Assembly: GCF_900104095.1 (NCBI RefSeq)
Contig: NZ_FNJO01000006.1
Span: 280,573-344,572 of the forward strand
Length of the DNA: 64,000 nucleotides
Source of the DNA: Ralstonia sp. 25mfcol4.1
GTDB taxonomy: Bacteria; Pseudomonadota; Gammaproteobacteria; Burkholderiales; Burkholderiaceae
Direction of reading: 5' to 3'
Below the pieces are notes generated by a model that saw nothing but the letters and a program-made list of their open reading frames with translations, was not told where the DNA came from and did not search any database. Within the stretch, counting starts at the first letter, position 1; every line of letters starts with the position of its first letter. Made by a program: the position numbers and the translations under genes. Of the stretch, positions 48,746 to 57,851 are shown piece after piece.

Positions 48746-51202
48746 TCAGGGCGCCGCGGGCGCCGACGCCGCCACGGGCGCGGAGGCGGGCGCCGGGGTC
48801 GGTGCCGGGATCGGTGCCGGGGCAGGCCCCGGCGGCGCTGCCGACGGTTCGCTCGATGCTTCCATCTCATGGCCGCCCGGGGGCACGGCCTCCACCACTT
48901 CACCGGGATCCAGCGCCAGGCCGCTGTCCGCCGATGCGGCCGTGGCGGGCGCCGAAGCGGGCGGCATGGCGTCCGCGTCCGTGGCCGGCAAGACCGGCCG
49001 GCGCGGTGCCGGGCGCGGCAGTGGCGCGCTGTCGTCCTTCCGGTTCGAGGCAAACAGCTTCTGATACCAGCCGCGTACCGTATCGGTCAGCCCCGAATAC
49101 CACGTCTTCTCGTCGACTTCGGCAAACCGCGCGCGCGGATCTACGATGCGGGCGCGCAGGGCGCGCTGGTAGAAGTCGCCGACGATGGGCAGCGCGCTGT
49201 GCGCGCCCTGGCCCCAGTAGTCGCTGCGCAGCGTCACGCGGCTGTCGTTGAAGCCCACCCACGCGCCCGCCACCAGTTGCGGATGCATCAGGATGAACCA
49301 GCCGTCGGCGTTGTCCTGGGTCGTGCCGGTCTTGCCGGCCACGTCGGCGCGAATGCCGTAGCGCGTGCGGATGGCCGTGCCGGTGCCGCGATCCACCACG
49401 TCGCGCATCACGTCGAGCAGCGTTTCGTTGGCAGTGGCCGATAGCGCGCGCTCGGGCGACGCGGGGCGGAAGCGGGCCAGTTCCTTGCCGTCGCGGTCCG
49501 TGATGCTGGTAATCATCGACGGCGCGATGTACTGGCCGCCGTTGGCGATCGTGCCATAGGCGCTGACCATCTCCTTGAGCGTGACGGGGCTCGTGCCCAG
49601 CGCCAGCGATGGCACTTCCTCCAGTTTGCTGTCGCGCACGCCCATGGCGCGGGCCAGCTTCGCCACGCGGTCTGCGCCCAGGTTCTGCACCAGTTGCGCC
49701 GTGATGGTGTTCCTGGAATAGACCAGGCCGTCGCGCAGGCTCATCGGGCGGCCGGTGGCCGCCGTTTCGTCGGTCGGCCGCCAGATCTCGCCGCCGGCGA
49801 GCTTGATTTCCACGGGCTGGTCGATGAAGGTCTCGTCGGGGCTCTGCCCGCGCGCGAATGCGGCGCCATAGACGAATGGCTTGAACGTGGAGCCGGGCTG
49901 GCGGCGGGCCTGGGCGACGTGGTCGAACGCGTCCACGGTGAAATCGCGGCTGCCCACCCACGCGCGGATCTCGCCGGTGGCCGGGTCCAGCGCCATGAAG
50001 CCGGCCTGCACGCGGGTCTTGTTCTGGCGCAGGTTCTGCATGAACGCGCTGTCGCGCATCAGGTGGTTCAGCGCATCGGCGTCGGTCTGGCCGCCGGCCA
50101 CGGCGGCGCGGTACTCGGGCGTTTCGCGCACGAACTGCTGCACCAGGCCGCGGCTTTCGGCCCAGCCGGCGCGTGGCGCCCAGGCGGCATTGGCAATCGA
50201 CTGCAGCTGGTTGCCCTGGCGTGCCAGCGCCTGGTTGGCCATCGCCTGCAGGCGGGCATCGATCGTCGTATGGACGACCAGGCCGTCGGTGTACAGGTTG
50301 TAGTCGTTGCTGTCGGCCCACGAGATCAGCCACTTGCGCAGTTGCTGCGCGAAGTGGGCGGCCGGGCCCGGTTCCTCGATCTGCCGCTCGAAATCGATGC
50401 GCAGCGGGCGCCTGGCCAGCACCTGGTAGCGGGCGGCGTCTAGCTTGCCGCGCTTGACCATCTGCGCCAGCACGATATTGCGGCGTTCCAGTGCGCGCTG
50501 CGGGTTCAGCACCGGGTTGTAGTAGCTGTTGCCCTTGAGCATGCCGATCAGCGTGGCGGCTTCCAGCACGTCAAGCTGGCGGGCGGACTTGTCGAAATAC
50601 GTGCGCGCGGCCATCTCGATGCCGAACGCGTTGTACAGGAACGGCACCGTGTTCAGGTACGTCTCCAGGATCTCGTCCTTGGAGTACAGCGCTTCGATCT
50701 TCAGCGCCGTGATCGCTTCCTTGAGCTTGCGCGTCAGCGTGGGCGCCCGGCCGATTTCGTCCGGATAACGGTTGCGCGCCAGTTGCTGGGTGATGGTCGA
50801 GCCACCCTGGCGGTCGCCCGAGAACGTGTGCAGCGCGGCGGATGCGGTGCGGCGCCAGTCCAGCCCGAAGTGCTGGTAAAAGCGGTGATCCTCGGTGGCG
50901 ATCAGCGCATTGACGACGTTGGGCGAAATGTCGGCCAGCTTGACCCAGTCGCGGTTGGCCCATCGGTAGACGGCCAGTTCCTTGCCGTCGGCCGACAGCA
51001 CCTGGGCCGGCTGCTCCGACTTGGCCTTGCGGATGTCGCTGATGCCGGGCGTAAACGGGATCAGCAGCAGCAGGTAGAGCAGCAGCAGCGCCGGAACCGC
51101 GGCCAGGGCCAGCAGGACGGTGCGTCGGCTGGGCCGGCGCAGGTGCTGCCTGAACTGGGCCAGCCGTGGGGCGATATAGGTCTTGTATGAATCCAGGCGC
51201 AT
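48746..51202 (-). CDS. Class A penicillin-binding protein (PBP1A family)
   Basis: An 818-residue bifunctional peptidoglycan synthase. A transmembrane anchor (LLALAAVPALLLLYLLLLIP) is followed by the glycosyltransferase domain with IATEDHRFYQHFGLDW and GGSTITQQLARNRY, and the transpeptidase domain with the acylated serine in QPGSTFKPFVYG (SxxK), YSRNT (SxN) and VAGKTGTTQD (KTG). The C-terminal 110 residues are an Ala/Pro-rich low-complexity tail ending SAPVAASAPAAP, which may cross or bind the wall. It stands alone and is divergent from the porin gene. Confidence 0.9.
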   Translation of the reverse strand: MRLDSYKTYIAPRLAQFRQHLRRPSRRTVLLALAAVPALLLLYLLLLIPFTPGISDIRKAKSEQPAQVLSADGKELAVYRWANRDWVKLADISPNVVNALIATEDHRFYQHFGLDWRRTASAALHTFSGDRQGGSTITQQLARNRYPDEIGRAPTLTRKLKEAITALKIEALYSKDEILETYLNTVPFLYNAFGIEMAARTYFDKSARQLDVLEAATLIGMLKGNSYYNPVLNPQRALERRNIVLAQMVKRGKLDAARYQVLARRPLRIDFERQIEEPGPAAHFAQQLRKWLISWADSNDYNLYTDGLVVHTTIDARLQAMANQALARQGNQLQSIANAAWAPRAGWAESRGLVQQFVRETPEYRAAVAGGQTDADALNHLMRDSAFMQNLRQNKTRVQAGFMALDPATGEIRAWVGSRDFTVDAFDHVAQARRQPGSTFKPFVYGAAFARGQSPDETFIDQPVEIKLAGGEIWRPTDETAATGRPMSLRDGLVYSRNTITAQLVQNLGADRVAKLARAMGVRDSKLEEVPSLALGTSPVTLKEMVSAYGTIANGGQYIAPSMITSITDRDGKELARFRPASPERALSATANETLLDVMRDVVDRGTGTAIRTRYGIRADVAGKTGTTQDNADGWFILMHPQLVAGAWVGFNDSRVTLRSDYWGQGAHSALPIVGDFYQRALRARIVDPRARFAEVDEKTWYSGLTDTVRGWYQKLFASNRKDDSAPLPRPAPRRPVLPATDADAMPPASAPATAASADSGLALDPGEVVEAVPPGGHEMEASSEPSAAPPGPAPAPIPAPTPAPASAPVAASAPAAP

Positions 51203-51520
51203 TGACGCAAGGCGGGGCAGGGCCGGTGCGCACCGTCACGGACCTGTCAAATGCCTTTCACGGAAAAGTGTGCATCCTACCTGAAGGCGGGTGGGGAAAA
51301 CCCGCATTCTTCGCACCCATCGGCCAGACTTCCCCCCGAAGTGGGGTGTCCGAATCCGTTGTTGAGACGCCACAGACACATGGGTTTCATATTTCATTGA
51401 AACAATTCGCCTGCCCTCATCGGTCATCGTTTCGGAAAACGGTAGTACGTATCTCGTAGCCCCGTTCTGAAATAGTGACGGGGAAGCATCTCAATGTCTT
51501 AACAAATACGAGAACTCACA
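51203..51520. promoter_or_regulatory. Divergent region PBP / porin
   Basis: This 318-base gap holds no gene. Just before the porin is a small stem CCCCGT (51460-51465) / ACGGGG (51478-51483), likely in the porin leader RNA. The rest shows no clear operator or promoter to my eye. Confidence 0.4.
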
Positions 51521-52600
51521 GTGAAGAAAGCACTATTTGCTCTGGCGGCAGCGGGTACCTGCGCTATCTCCGGCGTTGCATCGGCACAGTCCAACACCTC
51601 CGTGACGCTGTACGGCATCGTCGACGCCGGCATCGAATTCGCCAACCACTCGGGCACCGCGCCGGCAGCCACGGGCAGCAAGGCGATGGTGAGCTCGGGC
51701 AACATGTCCGGCTCGCGCTGGGGCCTGCGTGGCGCCGAGGACCTCGGTGGCGGCCTGAAGGCCATCTTCACCCTGGAATCGGGCTTCGACATCGACACCG
51801 GCACGTCGGGCCAGGGCAGCCGCCTGTTCGGCCGCCAGGCGTTCGTGGGCCTGCAAGGCAATTTCGGGGCCGTCACCCTGGGTCGTCAGCAAAACTCGCT
51901 GTATGACCTGTTCGGTGCCTACGACCCGATGGGCGTGGGCCCGAAGTACTCGCTGAACTCGGTTGACTCGGCCTTCAACGGTCGCGCCGACAACGCCATC
52001 AAGTACACGGGCAAGTTCGGCGGCCTGACCGGTACCGCCTTCTACAGCACGGGCCGTGACTCGACCGTGCCGGGCAGCACGGAAGTGCCGGGCAACTATC
52101 GCATCGGCCGCAACTTCGGCGCTGGCCTGGCCTACACCGCAGGCGCGTTCTCGGTGGGCACCGCCTACGACCAGTACCAGGGCAATGCCGCCAACGTGGC
52201 CGACCGCGCCGTCAAGCGCCTGGCCGTGGGCGGTTCGTACGACCTGGGCGTGGCCAAGCTGTTTGCCGGCTACCGCTGGATGCGTGACGACGGTATCGCC
52301 TCCCCCGCCACGGCTTCGTCGCGCAACAACGTGTACTGGCTGGGTGGCCTGTATCGCGTGACGCCGGCCCTGTCGCTGACCGGCGCCGCCTACTATCAGG
52401 ACGCGCACAACAGCGGCAATGATCCGTGGATGTTCGTGCTGTCGGCCGACTACTCGTTCTCGAAGCGTACCGACGTCTACCTCAACGTCGCGTACACGAA
52501 GAACAAGGATTCGTCGGCACTGTCGATGAGCAGCTCGGCTCCGGTGACCCCCGGTGCCAACCAGACCGGCGCCGTGGTCGGTATCCGTCACCGCTTCTAA
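51521..52600 (+). CDS. OmpC-like trimeric porin
   Basis: A 359-residue beta-proteobacterial general porin. The signal peptide MKKALFALAAAGTCAISGVA ends at ASAQS, then SVTLYGIVDAGIEF opens the 16-stranded barrel; SRWGLRGAEDLGGGLKAIFT, GRQAFVGLQGNFGAVTLGRQ and the terminal GIRHRF with C-terminal phenylalanine are diagnostic. The L3 constriction loop includes LFGAYDPMGVGP. Translation starts at GTG 51521, because no ATG is in register. It ends at a strong terminator 54 bases downstream. Confidence 0.93.
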   Translation: MKKALFALAAAGTCAISGVASAQSNTSVTLYGIVDAGIEFANHSGTAPAATGSKAMVSSGNMSGSRWGLRGAEDLGGGLKAIFTLESGFDIDTGTSGQGSRLFGRQAFVGLQGNFGAVTLGRQQNSLYDLFGAYDPMGVGPKYSLNSVDSAFNGRADNAIKYTGKFGGLTGTAFYSTGRDSTVPGSTEVPGNYRIGRNFGAGLAYTAGAFSVGTAYDQYQGNAANVADRAVKRLAVGGSYDLGVAKLFAGYRWMRDDGIASPATASSRNNVYWLGGLYRVTPALSLTGAAYYQDAHNSGNDPWMFVLSADYSFSKRTDVYLNVAYTKNKDSSALSMSSSAPVTPGANQTGAVVGIRHRF

Positions 52601-52653
52601 GGCAGGGAGACACCGGCAGACGGGGCCTTTCCCCCCGCACCTGCCGGATAACA

Positions 52654-52698
52654 AACGCCCCTCACCCGACTTGGCGGGAAGGAGGGGCGTTCTGCTTT
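52654..52698 (+). terminator. Porin terminator
   Basis: AACGCCCCT (52654-52662) pairs perfectly with AGGGGCGTT (52683-52691), and CTGCTTT follows. The loop of 20 bases contains a small inner pairing. It lies after the porin stop codon. Confidence 0.7.
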
Positions 52699-52759
52699 GG
52701 AAGTGTCCGGCGTCGGTGTCCTGCGTCCGGGGCGCTTGCCTTGCGCGCCCCGGTCCACG

Positions 52760-53092
52760 TCAGGTCGCGGCGCCGTCGGCGGGGCGGTTTGCCCGGTCGG
52801 CCTGGGCATCGACCGAACGCAGCCGTTCCAGCGCCCGCGTCAGCAGGGCGCCTTCCTCGGCATCGGCCGTGGCACGCAGCGTCTGCACCGCGTGGTGCAA
52901 GCGCTCGCGATCTGGCGCGGCAAGCTTGTCGGTGTCCTCCATGGCCTCGATTTCCTTATCCACGCGCTTGCACAGCTTGCGCACGAACTCGGGGTCCAGC
53001 TGGCCTTGGCTGGCGCCATGCGCGATGTGGTAGATCAGGGCCGCAAGCCCCTCTGCCGTGGTCTCTGTTGCGACGGCTGGATCATGTTTCAT
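52760..53092 (-). CDS. Small helical protein, hypothetical
   Basis: A 110-residue, mostly alpha-helical, charged protein: EGLAALIYHIAHGASQGQLD, FVRKLCKRVDKEIEAMEDTD, RERLHHAVQTLRATADAEEG. There is no signal peptide or membrane helix. ATG 53092 follows GGGGAG. I do not recognise a family. It is convergent with the porin, from which it is separated by the terminator hairpin. Confidence 0.55.
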   Translation of the reverse strand: MKHDPAVATETTAEGLAALIYHIAHGASQGQLDPEFVRKLCKRVDKEIEAMEDTDKLAAPDRERLHHAVQTLRATADAEEGALLTRALERLRSVDAQADRANRPADGAAT

Positions 53093-53385
53093 GTCGGCTC
53101 CCCGGTGAGGTCGATTCATTCTAGTGATCGGCGACTGTCCCGGAAGTTGCGCTTTCCTCTGGGACGTCTTCAATTGTGCGGCCGGCGCCCCACGAGGTTC
53201 TTATTTCCGAAATATCTCATCGCCAGAATGTCATCTCGCTGGCCCGACCGAACACGTTGGGAACGCATATGCGACCGGAGGGGTCGCCGCGGGCCGGCAG
53301 CCGCACCGTTCCGGCGGATCACATGGCAGTCCACAGAGACACCGGTGAAGGAACGGCGGCGTTGCAATAAAGTACGCGGGGATCC

Positions 53386-53416
53386 GAGCCGTCCGTCAGG
53401 ACGGCTCTATTTCTTT
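53386..53416 (+). terminator. Rho-independent terminator with no clear gene
   Basis: GAGCCGTCC (53386-53394) and GGACGGCTC (53399-53407) form a perfect nine-base stem with a GTCA loop, then TATTTCTTT. It faces right. The nearest + strand gene ends 786 bases earlier and already has a terminator, so a separate small transcript should end here. Confidence 0.75.
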
Positions 53417-53699
53417 CCGGCCTCCCCACCGGCGTCGTCGCCACGTTTGCCCTGTCTTCGGCAACCTGCCGGCAGGCCGTGGCCAGTCCAATCCCGCAGC
53501 AGGCGACATTTGATTATCGTCAATATCCTGACGGTATTTTAAATCGATGCGATCACCCATCCGTCTCGGAATGGGATGGTCTCCGGTATTTCCCCCGGGC
53601 TCGCTCGCAACATCGATTTGCCCGGAATACGCGTGTTTATCGCGCCTCGGTATATTCGGCGGTCATGCATTTGCATGGCGATGCAGTATGCCAATTGAG

Positions 53700-53745
53700 T
53701 TGGCTAATCAAGCCAATTGAAACAATTGAATTTTCCCTGGATAAC
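53700..53745 (+). promoter_or_regulatory. Probable katG promoter with adjacent dyad
   Basis: TTGAAA (53717-53722) and GATAAC (53740-53745) are 17 bases apart and make a good sigma-70 promoter. Directly upstream is TTGGCT-AATCA-AGCCAA (53700-53716), touching the -35. The arms extend by two bases with one mismatch. An activator or repressor site is likely. The leader to the katG start would be about 175 bases. Confidence 0.6.
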
Positions 53746-53779
53746 CGTCCACGTAGAGTGCAAAACGCTTGCTGCCGGC

Positions 53780-53821
53780 CGCGTCCGGTTTGTATCGCCC
53801 GATAAGTGTTTTTCGGACGCG
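53780..53821 (+). promoter_or_regulatory. Stem in the katG leader
   Basis: CGCGTCCG (53780-53787) and CGGACGCG (53814-53821) are perfect inverted copies around 26 bases. If transcription starts near 53752 this forms a stable stem in the 5' untranslated RNA about 105 bases before the start codon. Confidence 0.45.
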
Positions 53822-53925
53822 CGCAGGAAGCCCGCTAGCAAGGCCGAGACATCCCCATTTTGCATTTCAATTCACTTGCATTACGGCAGCGGCTTTTGTA
53901 ACCAACTACAAGGAGTTATTGATCC

Positions 53926-56169
53926 ATGAACATCGGAAAAACTTTAAAACTTTCCGTAGTGGCAGTTGCCGTATCGGCCGCGCTGTACACCAATCCGCTG
54001 ATGGCGAAAACGGATGTGACGCCGAACAGTTTCTGGTGGCCAGAGCAACTCGACCTGCAGCCGCTGCGCTTCAATTCGGCGGAATCCGATCCCATGGGCA
54101 AGGCCTTCAATTATGCGGAGGCATTCAAGACGCTGGATATCGAGGCGGTCAAGCGGGACATCGCCGGGGTCATGAAGACCTCCCAGCCCTGGTGGCCGGC
54201 TGACTTCGGCAACTATGGGCCGTTCTTTATCCGCATGGCCTGGCATGGCGCGGGCGTCTATCGCGTCTTCGATGGCCGGGGTGGCGCTTCGGGCGCCCAG
54301 CAGCGGTTCGAGCCGCTCAACAGCTGGCCCGACAATGTCGGCCTGGACAAGGCGCGGCGCCTGCTGTGGCCAGTCAAGCAGAAGTACGGCCGCAAGATTT
54401 CCTGGGGCGACCTCATGGTCCTGGCAGGCAACGTGGCGCTGGAAGAGATGGGCTTCAAGACGTTCGGCTATGCCGGCGGGCGCGTGGACGACTGGGAAGC
54501 CGAGATGGTGAACTGGGGCCCGGAAAAGAAAATGCTGGCCCACCAGCGCCAGGATGCGAAGGGCGCCCTGAAGAAGCCCTACGCGGCAACCGAGATGGGG
54601 CTCATCTACGTCAATCCCGAAGGGCCCGGAGGCAAGCCCGACCCGCTGGCCTCCGCCAAGGAGATCCGCGAGACCTTTGGCCGCATGAGCATGGACGATG
54701 TCGATACGGTGGCGCTGATCGCCGGCGGACACACGTTCGGCAAGGCGCACGGCGCGCACAAGCCGGCGGGCTGCGTGGGCAAGGAGCCGGCTGCCGCCGG
54801 TCTGGAAGAGCAGGGGCTGGGCTGGGTCAGCAAATGTGGCACGGGCCATGGCGTGGACACCGTCAACAGCGGGCTGGAAGGCGCGTGGTCGACCAACCCG
54901 ACGCGCTGGACCCACGAATTCCTGACATGGCTCTACAGCTTCGACTGGGAAACGACCAAAGGTCCGGGCGGCGCGATCCAGTGGGTGCCCAAGAACAACG
55001 CCAGCGCCAATTTCGTGCCGGATGCCCATGATCCGAAGAAGCGGCACAAGCTGATGATGTTCACCACGGACATCGCGCTCAAGATGGACCCGGAGTACCA
55101 CAAGATCTCGAAGCGATTCCTCGAAAATCCGAAGGAATTCGAGGACGCGTTCGCCAGGGCATGGTTCAAGCTCATGCATCGCGACCTGGGGCCGAAGTCG
55201 CGCTACCTCGGGCCCGATGTGCCCAAGGAAGACCTGATCTGGCAGGATCCGATCCCCAAGGTCGATCACAAGCTGGTGGACGACAAGGACGTGGCCAGCC
55301 TGAAGACCACCATCCTGTCGTCGGGCCTGACCATCCCCGAGCTGGTCCGCACCGCCTGGGCGTCGGCCGCGACCTTCCGCGTGACGGATATGCGGGGTGG
55401 CGCCAACGGTGCGCGCATTCGCCTGGCGCCGCAGAAGGATTGGGGCGTCAACGACCCTGCCGAGCTGGCCAAGGTGCTGGATCGTCTGGAGGCCATCCAG
55501 AAGGATTTCAATTCGGCGCAGAAGGGCAGTGGCAAGAAGGTGTCGCTGGCGGACCTGATCGTGCTGGGCGGGACGGCCGCGGTGGAAGAAGCGGCCCGCA
55601 AGGGCGGCCACAAGGTGGATGTGCCGTTCACGCCGGGCCGCATGGACGCTTCGGCGGAACAGACGAGCGTCCAGTCCTTTGCCGTGCTTGAGCCGGTGGC
55701 CGACGGTTTCCGCAACTACTATGGCAAGCAGAGCCCCCGCTCGCCGGCGGACATGCTGGTCGAGCGCGCGAGCTACCTGAACCTGAGGGTGCCCGAGATG
55801 ACCGTGCTGCTTGGCGGCATGCGGGCGCTGGACGCCAATGCCGGTGGTTCGCGCCACGGTGTGTTCACCGATCGGCCCGGCACGCTGAGCAACGACTTCT
55901 TCGTCAATCTGCTCGACATGTCCACCAAGTGGTCGAAGTCATCGTCCGATCAGGGGGTGTATGAGGGCCGCGATCGTGCGACCGGCAAGGTCAAGTGGCA
56001 GGCTACCCCGGTGGACCTGATCTTCGGCTCGAATTCGGAGCTGCGCGCCGTCGCGGAAGTCTATGGGTCCGACGACAGCAAGGACAAGTTCGTCCAGGAC
56101 TTTGCCAAGGCATGGGTCAAGGTCATGAACCTGGATCGCTTCGACAAGGCGGCGGCGACCGGGCTGTGA
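53926..56169 (+). CDS. katG: Exported catalase-peroxidase
   Basis: A 747-residue haem enzyme that removes hydrogen peroxide by catalase and peroxidase reactions. Distal residues are R103, W106 and H107 in [13 protein letters not shown]; the tyrosine of the Met-Tyr-Trp adduct is in [10 protein letters not shown] and the methionine in PEMTVLLGG; the proximal histidine is in [14 protein letters not shown]. Both the N-terminal active and C-terminal degenerate halves are present. Unlike ordinary KatG it has a signal peptide ([20 protein letters not shown]), as in plasmid KatP and the periplasmic KatG2 group, so it should act outside the cytoplasm. The distal HSAGT is HGAGV here. The stop codon is followed by an 11-base tandem duplication. 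Confidence 0.93.
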   Translation: MNIGKTLKLSVVAVAVSAALYTNPLMAKTDVTPNSFWWPEQLDLQPLRFNSAESDPMGKAFNYAEAFKTLDIEAVKRDIAGVMKTSQPWWPADFGNYGPFFIRMAWHGAGVYRVFDGRGGASGAQQRFEPLNSWPDNVGLDKARRLLWPVKQKYGRKISWGDLMVLAGNVALEEMGFKTFGYAGGRVDDWEAEMVNWGPEKKMLAHQRQDAKGALKKPYAATEMGLIYVNPEGPGGKPDPLASAKEIRETFGRMSMDDVDTVALIAGGHTFGKAHGAHKPAGCVGKEPAAAGLEEQGLGWVSKCGTGHGVDTVNSGLEGAWSTNPTRWTHEFLTWLYSFDWETTKGPGGAIQWVPKNNASANFVPDAHDPKKRHKLMMFTTDIALKMDPEYHKISKRFLENPKEFEDAFARAWFKLMHRDLGPKSRYLGPDVPKEDLIWQDPIPKVDHKLVDDKDVASLKTTILSSGLTIPELVRTAWASAATFRVTDMRGGANGARIRLAPQKDWGVNDPAELAKVLDRLEAIQKDFNSAQKGSGKKVSLADLIVLGGTAAVEEAARKGGHKVDVPFTPGRMDASAEQTSVQSFAVLEPVADGFRNYYGKQSPRSPADMLVERASYLNLRVPEMTVLLGGMRALDANAGGSRHGVFTDRPGTLSNDFFVNLLDMSTKWSKSSSDQGVYEGRDRATGKVKWQATPVDLIFGSNSELRAVAEVYGSDDSKDKFVQDFAKAWVKVMNLDRFDKAAATGL

Positions 56170-56318
56170 CCGGGCTGTGACCCGTCCCCTGAGGCGCCGA
56201 CTGGGCGGGTCGCAACGGCCCGCCCGGCACGGACACCTTGCGGCAGGTGTCGCAATCCGAACGTGGCTATCTATACTGGCTCTGTCGCGTGCCCGTGCAC
56301 GCGGGGGAGCCAGCCACC

Positions 56319-56498
56319 ATGACACCGAGCCGAATCGCCCGAATCGCGGTCATCGCCCGCATCGCCGTCCTCCTTGTGCCGGTCGGCCTTGCCGGCTGCG
56401 TATCGATCAGCAGCAGCGATCCCAATCCACCGCAATCGTCCACCGTGGTCACGCCCGCCGGCAGTGCAACCACGGTCTGCAGCCCCGGCCCCTGCTAG
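56319..56498 (+). CDS. Small lipoprotein, hypothetical
   Basis: A 59-residue protein with a hydrophobic leader and lipobox PVGLAGCVSIS, then a short Ser/Pro/Thr-rich mature part ending VCSPGPC with two more cysteines. ATG 56319 follows GGGGGAGC. The mature peptide is about 35 residues and probably anchors in a membrane. It overlaps the convergent DUF2459 gene by four bases at the stop codons. No family is recognised. Confidence 0.6.
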   Translation: MTPSRIARIAVIARIAVLLVPVGLAGCVSISSSDPNPPQSSTVVTPAGSATTVCSPGPC

Positions 56499-57163
56499 GG
56501 CGCCGGGCTGTCCGCGGGCCGTGCGCCATGCCGCGCGGCGGCCACGTCCCGCACCTGTCGCATGACGCCCTCGGCGAACAGCACCGGACCGTGCATCGGG
56601 ATGCCCGCTTCGCGCAACGCGTCGGCCGTCCACGTATTGCAGGTATAGAAGCCGTTGTAGCGCGCCGTGGCGCCGAAGTAGAGTCCGCCGGGATAGGGGC
56701 CGTTGCCCAGCCCCAACGGCTCGCCGGCGTCGTTTTCCTGGATCGTCCGGTTCAGGAATGCGCGCAGGCGCCCGATGCCGGCTTCGTCCAGTTCCAGATC
56801 CACCACATTGCCCGCGCCGAACGCGGCGGCCGGCGTATCGCGCAGGATCGTCAGCAGGATCGCGCCATCGCCGGGGAGCAGGGCCGACAGCAGCGTCAGC
56901 GGACCGCGTTCGCCGGTAATCAGGTAGTGGCGGTCGCCAAAGCCGAAGCAGAGATAGTTGGAACCGTCGTAGCCCCGGGTCACGCGCAGGAGCCGCGCAT
57001 CGGCATCGACGCTGCGGATGCAGATGTCGGTGTGCCAGTCGCGCTCGACCACCGAGATGGTCGTGAGGGGCGGCGCTGCCACGGCCGCCGGTGCCGTGGC
57101 GCAGCCGCACATGGCCAGGGTCGCGGCCGCGCCGATCAGGGCGATGCGCAGGCGGCCAGGCAT
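56495..57163 (-). CDS. DUF2459 family exported protein
   Basis: A 222-residue protein with an N-terminal hydrophobic leader containing cysteines (AATLAMCGCATAP), probably a lipoprotein. The DUF2459 blocks are SVVERDWHTDICIR, LCFGFGDRHYLITG and RYNGFYTCNTWTADALREAG. The histidine, aspartate and the TCNTW cysteine are invariant in the family, which suggests a papain-like or NlpC-like catalytic arrangement, though no function is proven. It begins two bases after the TetR stop, so the two are co-transcribed. Confidence 0.78.
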   Translation of the reverse strand: MPGRLRIALIGAAATLAMCGCATAPAAVAAPPLTTISVVERDWHTDICIRSVDADARLLRVTRGYDGSNYLCFGFGDRHYLITGERGPLTLLSALLPGDGAILLTILRDTPAAAFGAGNVVDLELDEAGIGRLRAFLNRTIQENDAGEPLGLGNGPYPGGLYFGATARYNGFYTCNTWTADALREAGIPMHGPVLFAEGVMRQVRDVAAARHGARPADSPAP

Positions 57164-57165
57164 GG

Positions 57166-57759
57166 TCAGGCGGCCGCCACGGTGCGCTCGATCAGCCCGG
57201 CCATCGCGGCCCGAAACTGGTCCGGATCGCCGCCGGCCTCGATTTCGAGCGCCGCGCGGTCGAACGCGGCGGACAGCAGGGCGGCCAGCGCATCGACCGG
57301 GGTGGCTGCAGGCAGCCCGTGGCCCAGGGCCGCCTGCAGCCCTTCGCGCAAGGTGCGGCCGGCGTGGCGGGCATCGAGCGCGAACATGGCAGCGGTGCCG
57401 AGCACGGCCGGGCCATCGATCAGAAGCAACCGCGTGCGCCCCGGCACCGTCATCGCCTTCAGATAGGCCAGGCTGCCGGCCAGCAGCGCATCGCGCACGG
57501 GCAGGTCCTGCGGCGCGGCGCTTTCGATATCCACCGCCACCGCGCGGGCCTCGTCTTCGAGGATGGCGCGGAACAGGTCCTGCTTGTCGGTGAAATGGTG
57601 ATAGAGCGCCCCGCGCGTAATGCCGGCGGCCGCCGCGATTTCGGGTGTCGATGTGGCCGCATAGCCCTTGCGGATCAACAGGTCGCGGGCCGCTGCCAGT
57701 AGCGCCGTGCGCGTAGCCAGTGTGCGCTCCTGATTCGAGCGGGCCTTTCTATCTTGCAT
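57166..57759 (-). CDS. TetR family regulator
   Basis: A 197-residue repressor. The helix-turn-helix is [20 protein letters not shown] with [20 protein letters not shown]. The C-terminal domain has an all-helical ligand pocket. A 17-base palindrome touches its start codon and a second, weaker copy lies 16 bases further out, between it and the divergent VOC gene, so it probably represses both directions. The spacing leaves CAGG as the only ribosome-site candidate, so repression would also hide the translation start region. Confidence 0.88.
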   Translation of the reverse strand: MQDRKARSNQERTLATRTALLAAARDLLIRKGYAATSTPEIAAAAGITRGALYHHFTDKQDLFRAILEDEARAVAVDIESAAPQDLPVRDALLAGSLAYLKAMTVPGRTRLLLIDGPAVLGTAAMFALDARHAGRTLREGLQAALGHGLPAATPVDALAALLSAAFDRAALEIEAGGDPDQFRAAMAGLIERTVAAA

Positions 57760-57808
57760 ACATACAGCCTGTATGTTTAAATGGATCGGAAAGATGCAGG
57801 CTGTATGT
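57760..57808. promoter_or_regulatory. Two TetR operators between tetR and the VOC gene
   Basis: ACATACAG-C-CTGTATGT (57760-57776) is a perfect 17-base palindrome directly before the TetR start codon. AGATGCAG-G-CTGTATGT (57792-57808) is a second copy with one intact and one degenerate half. Centres are 32 bases apart, about three helical turns, so two dimers would sit on the same face. Confidence 0.82.
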
Positions 57809-57851
57809 TACGTCACGCCCCGCGTGGCGCCAACGATGGAGACACCGACCC

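Larger units (their letters stand above)
53093..53925. other. 833-base intergenic region with orphan terminator and katG control elements
   Basis: No gene is firmly supported here. At 53202-53214 is a 13-base palindrome TATTTC-C-GAAATA. At 53386-53407 is an intrinsic terminator facing right. A possible 33-codon frame (53269-53370, stop TAA) ends just before it, without a good ribosome site. From about 53500 the base composition becomes AT-richer, with CATGCA-TT-TGCATG at 53664-53677, then the katG promoter elements. The long leader to katG has a further stem. Confidence 0.5.

Noticed and set aside
53269..53370. 33-codon frame before an orphan terminator
   Set aside because: No ribosome site and no recognisable protein character. 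It is kept only as a possibility within the intergenic description.
53769..54203. + strand frame overlapping the katG start
   Set aside because: It runs out of frame through the katG signal peptide and shows no domain. katG has complete catalytic motifs.
56177..57466. Long + strand frame after katG
   Set aside because: It is antisense to the DUF2459 and TetR genes and has shadow composition.
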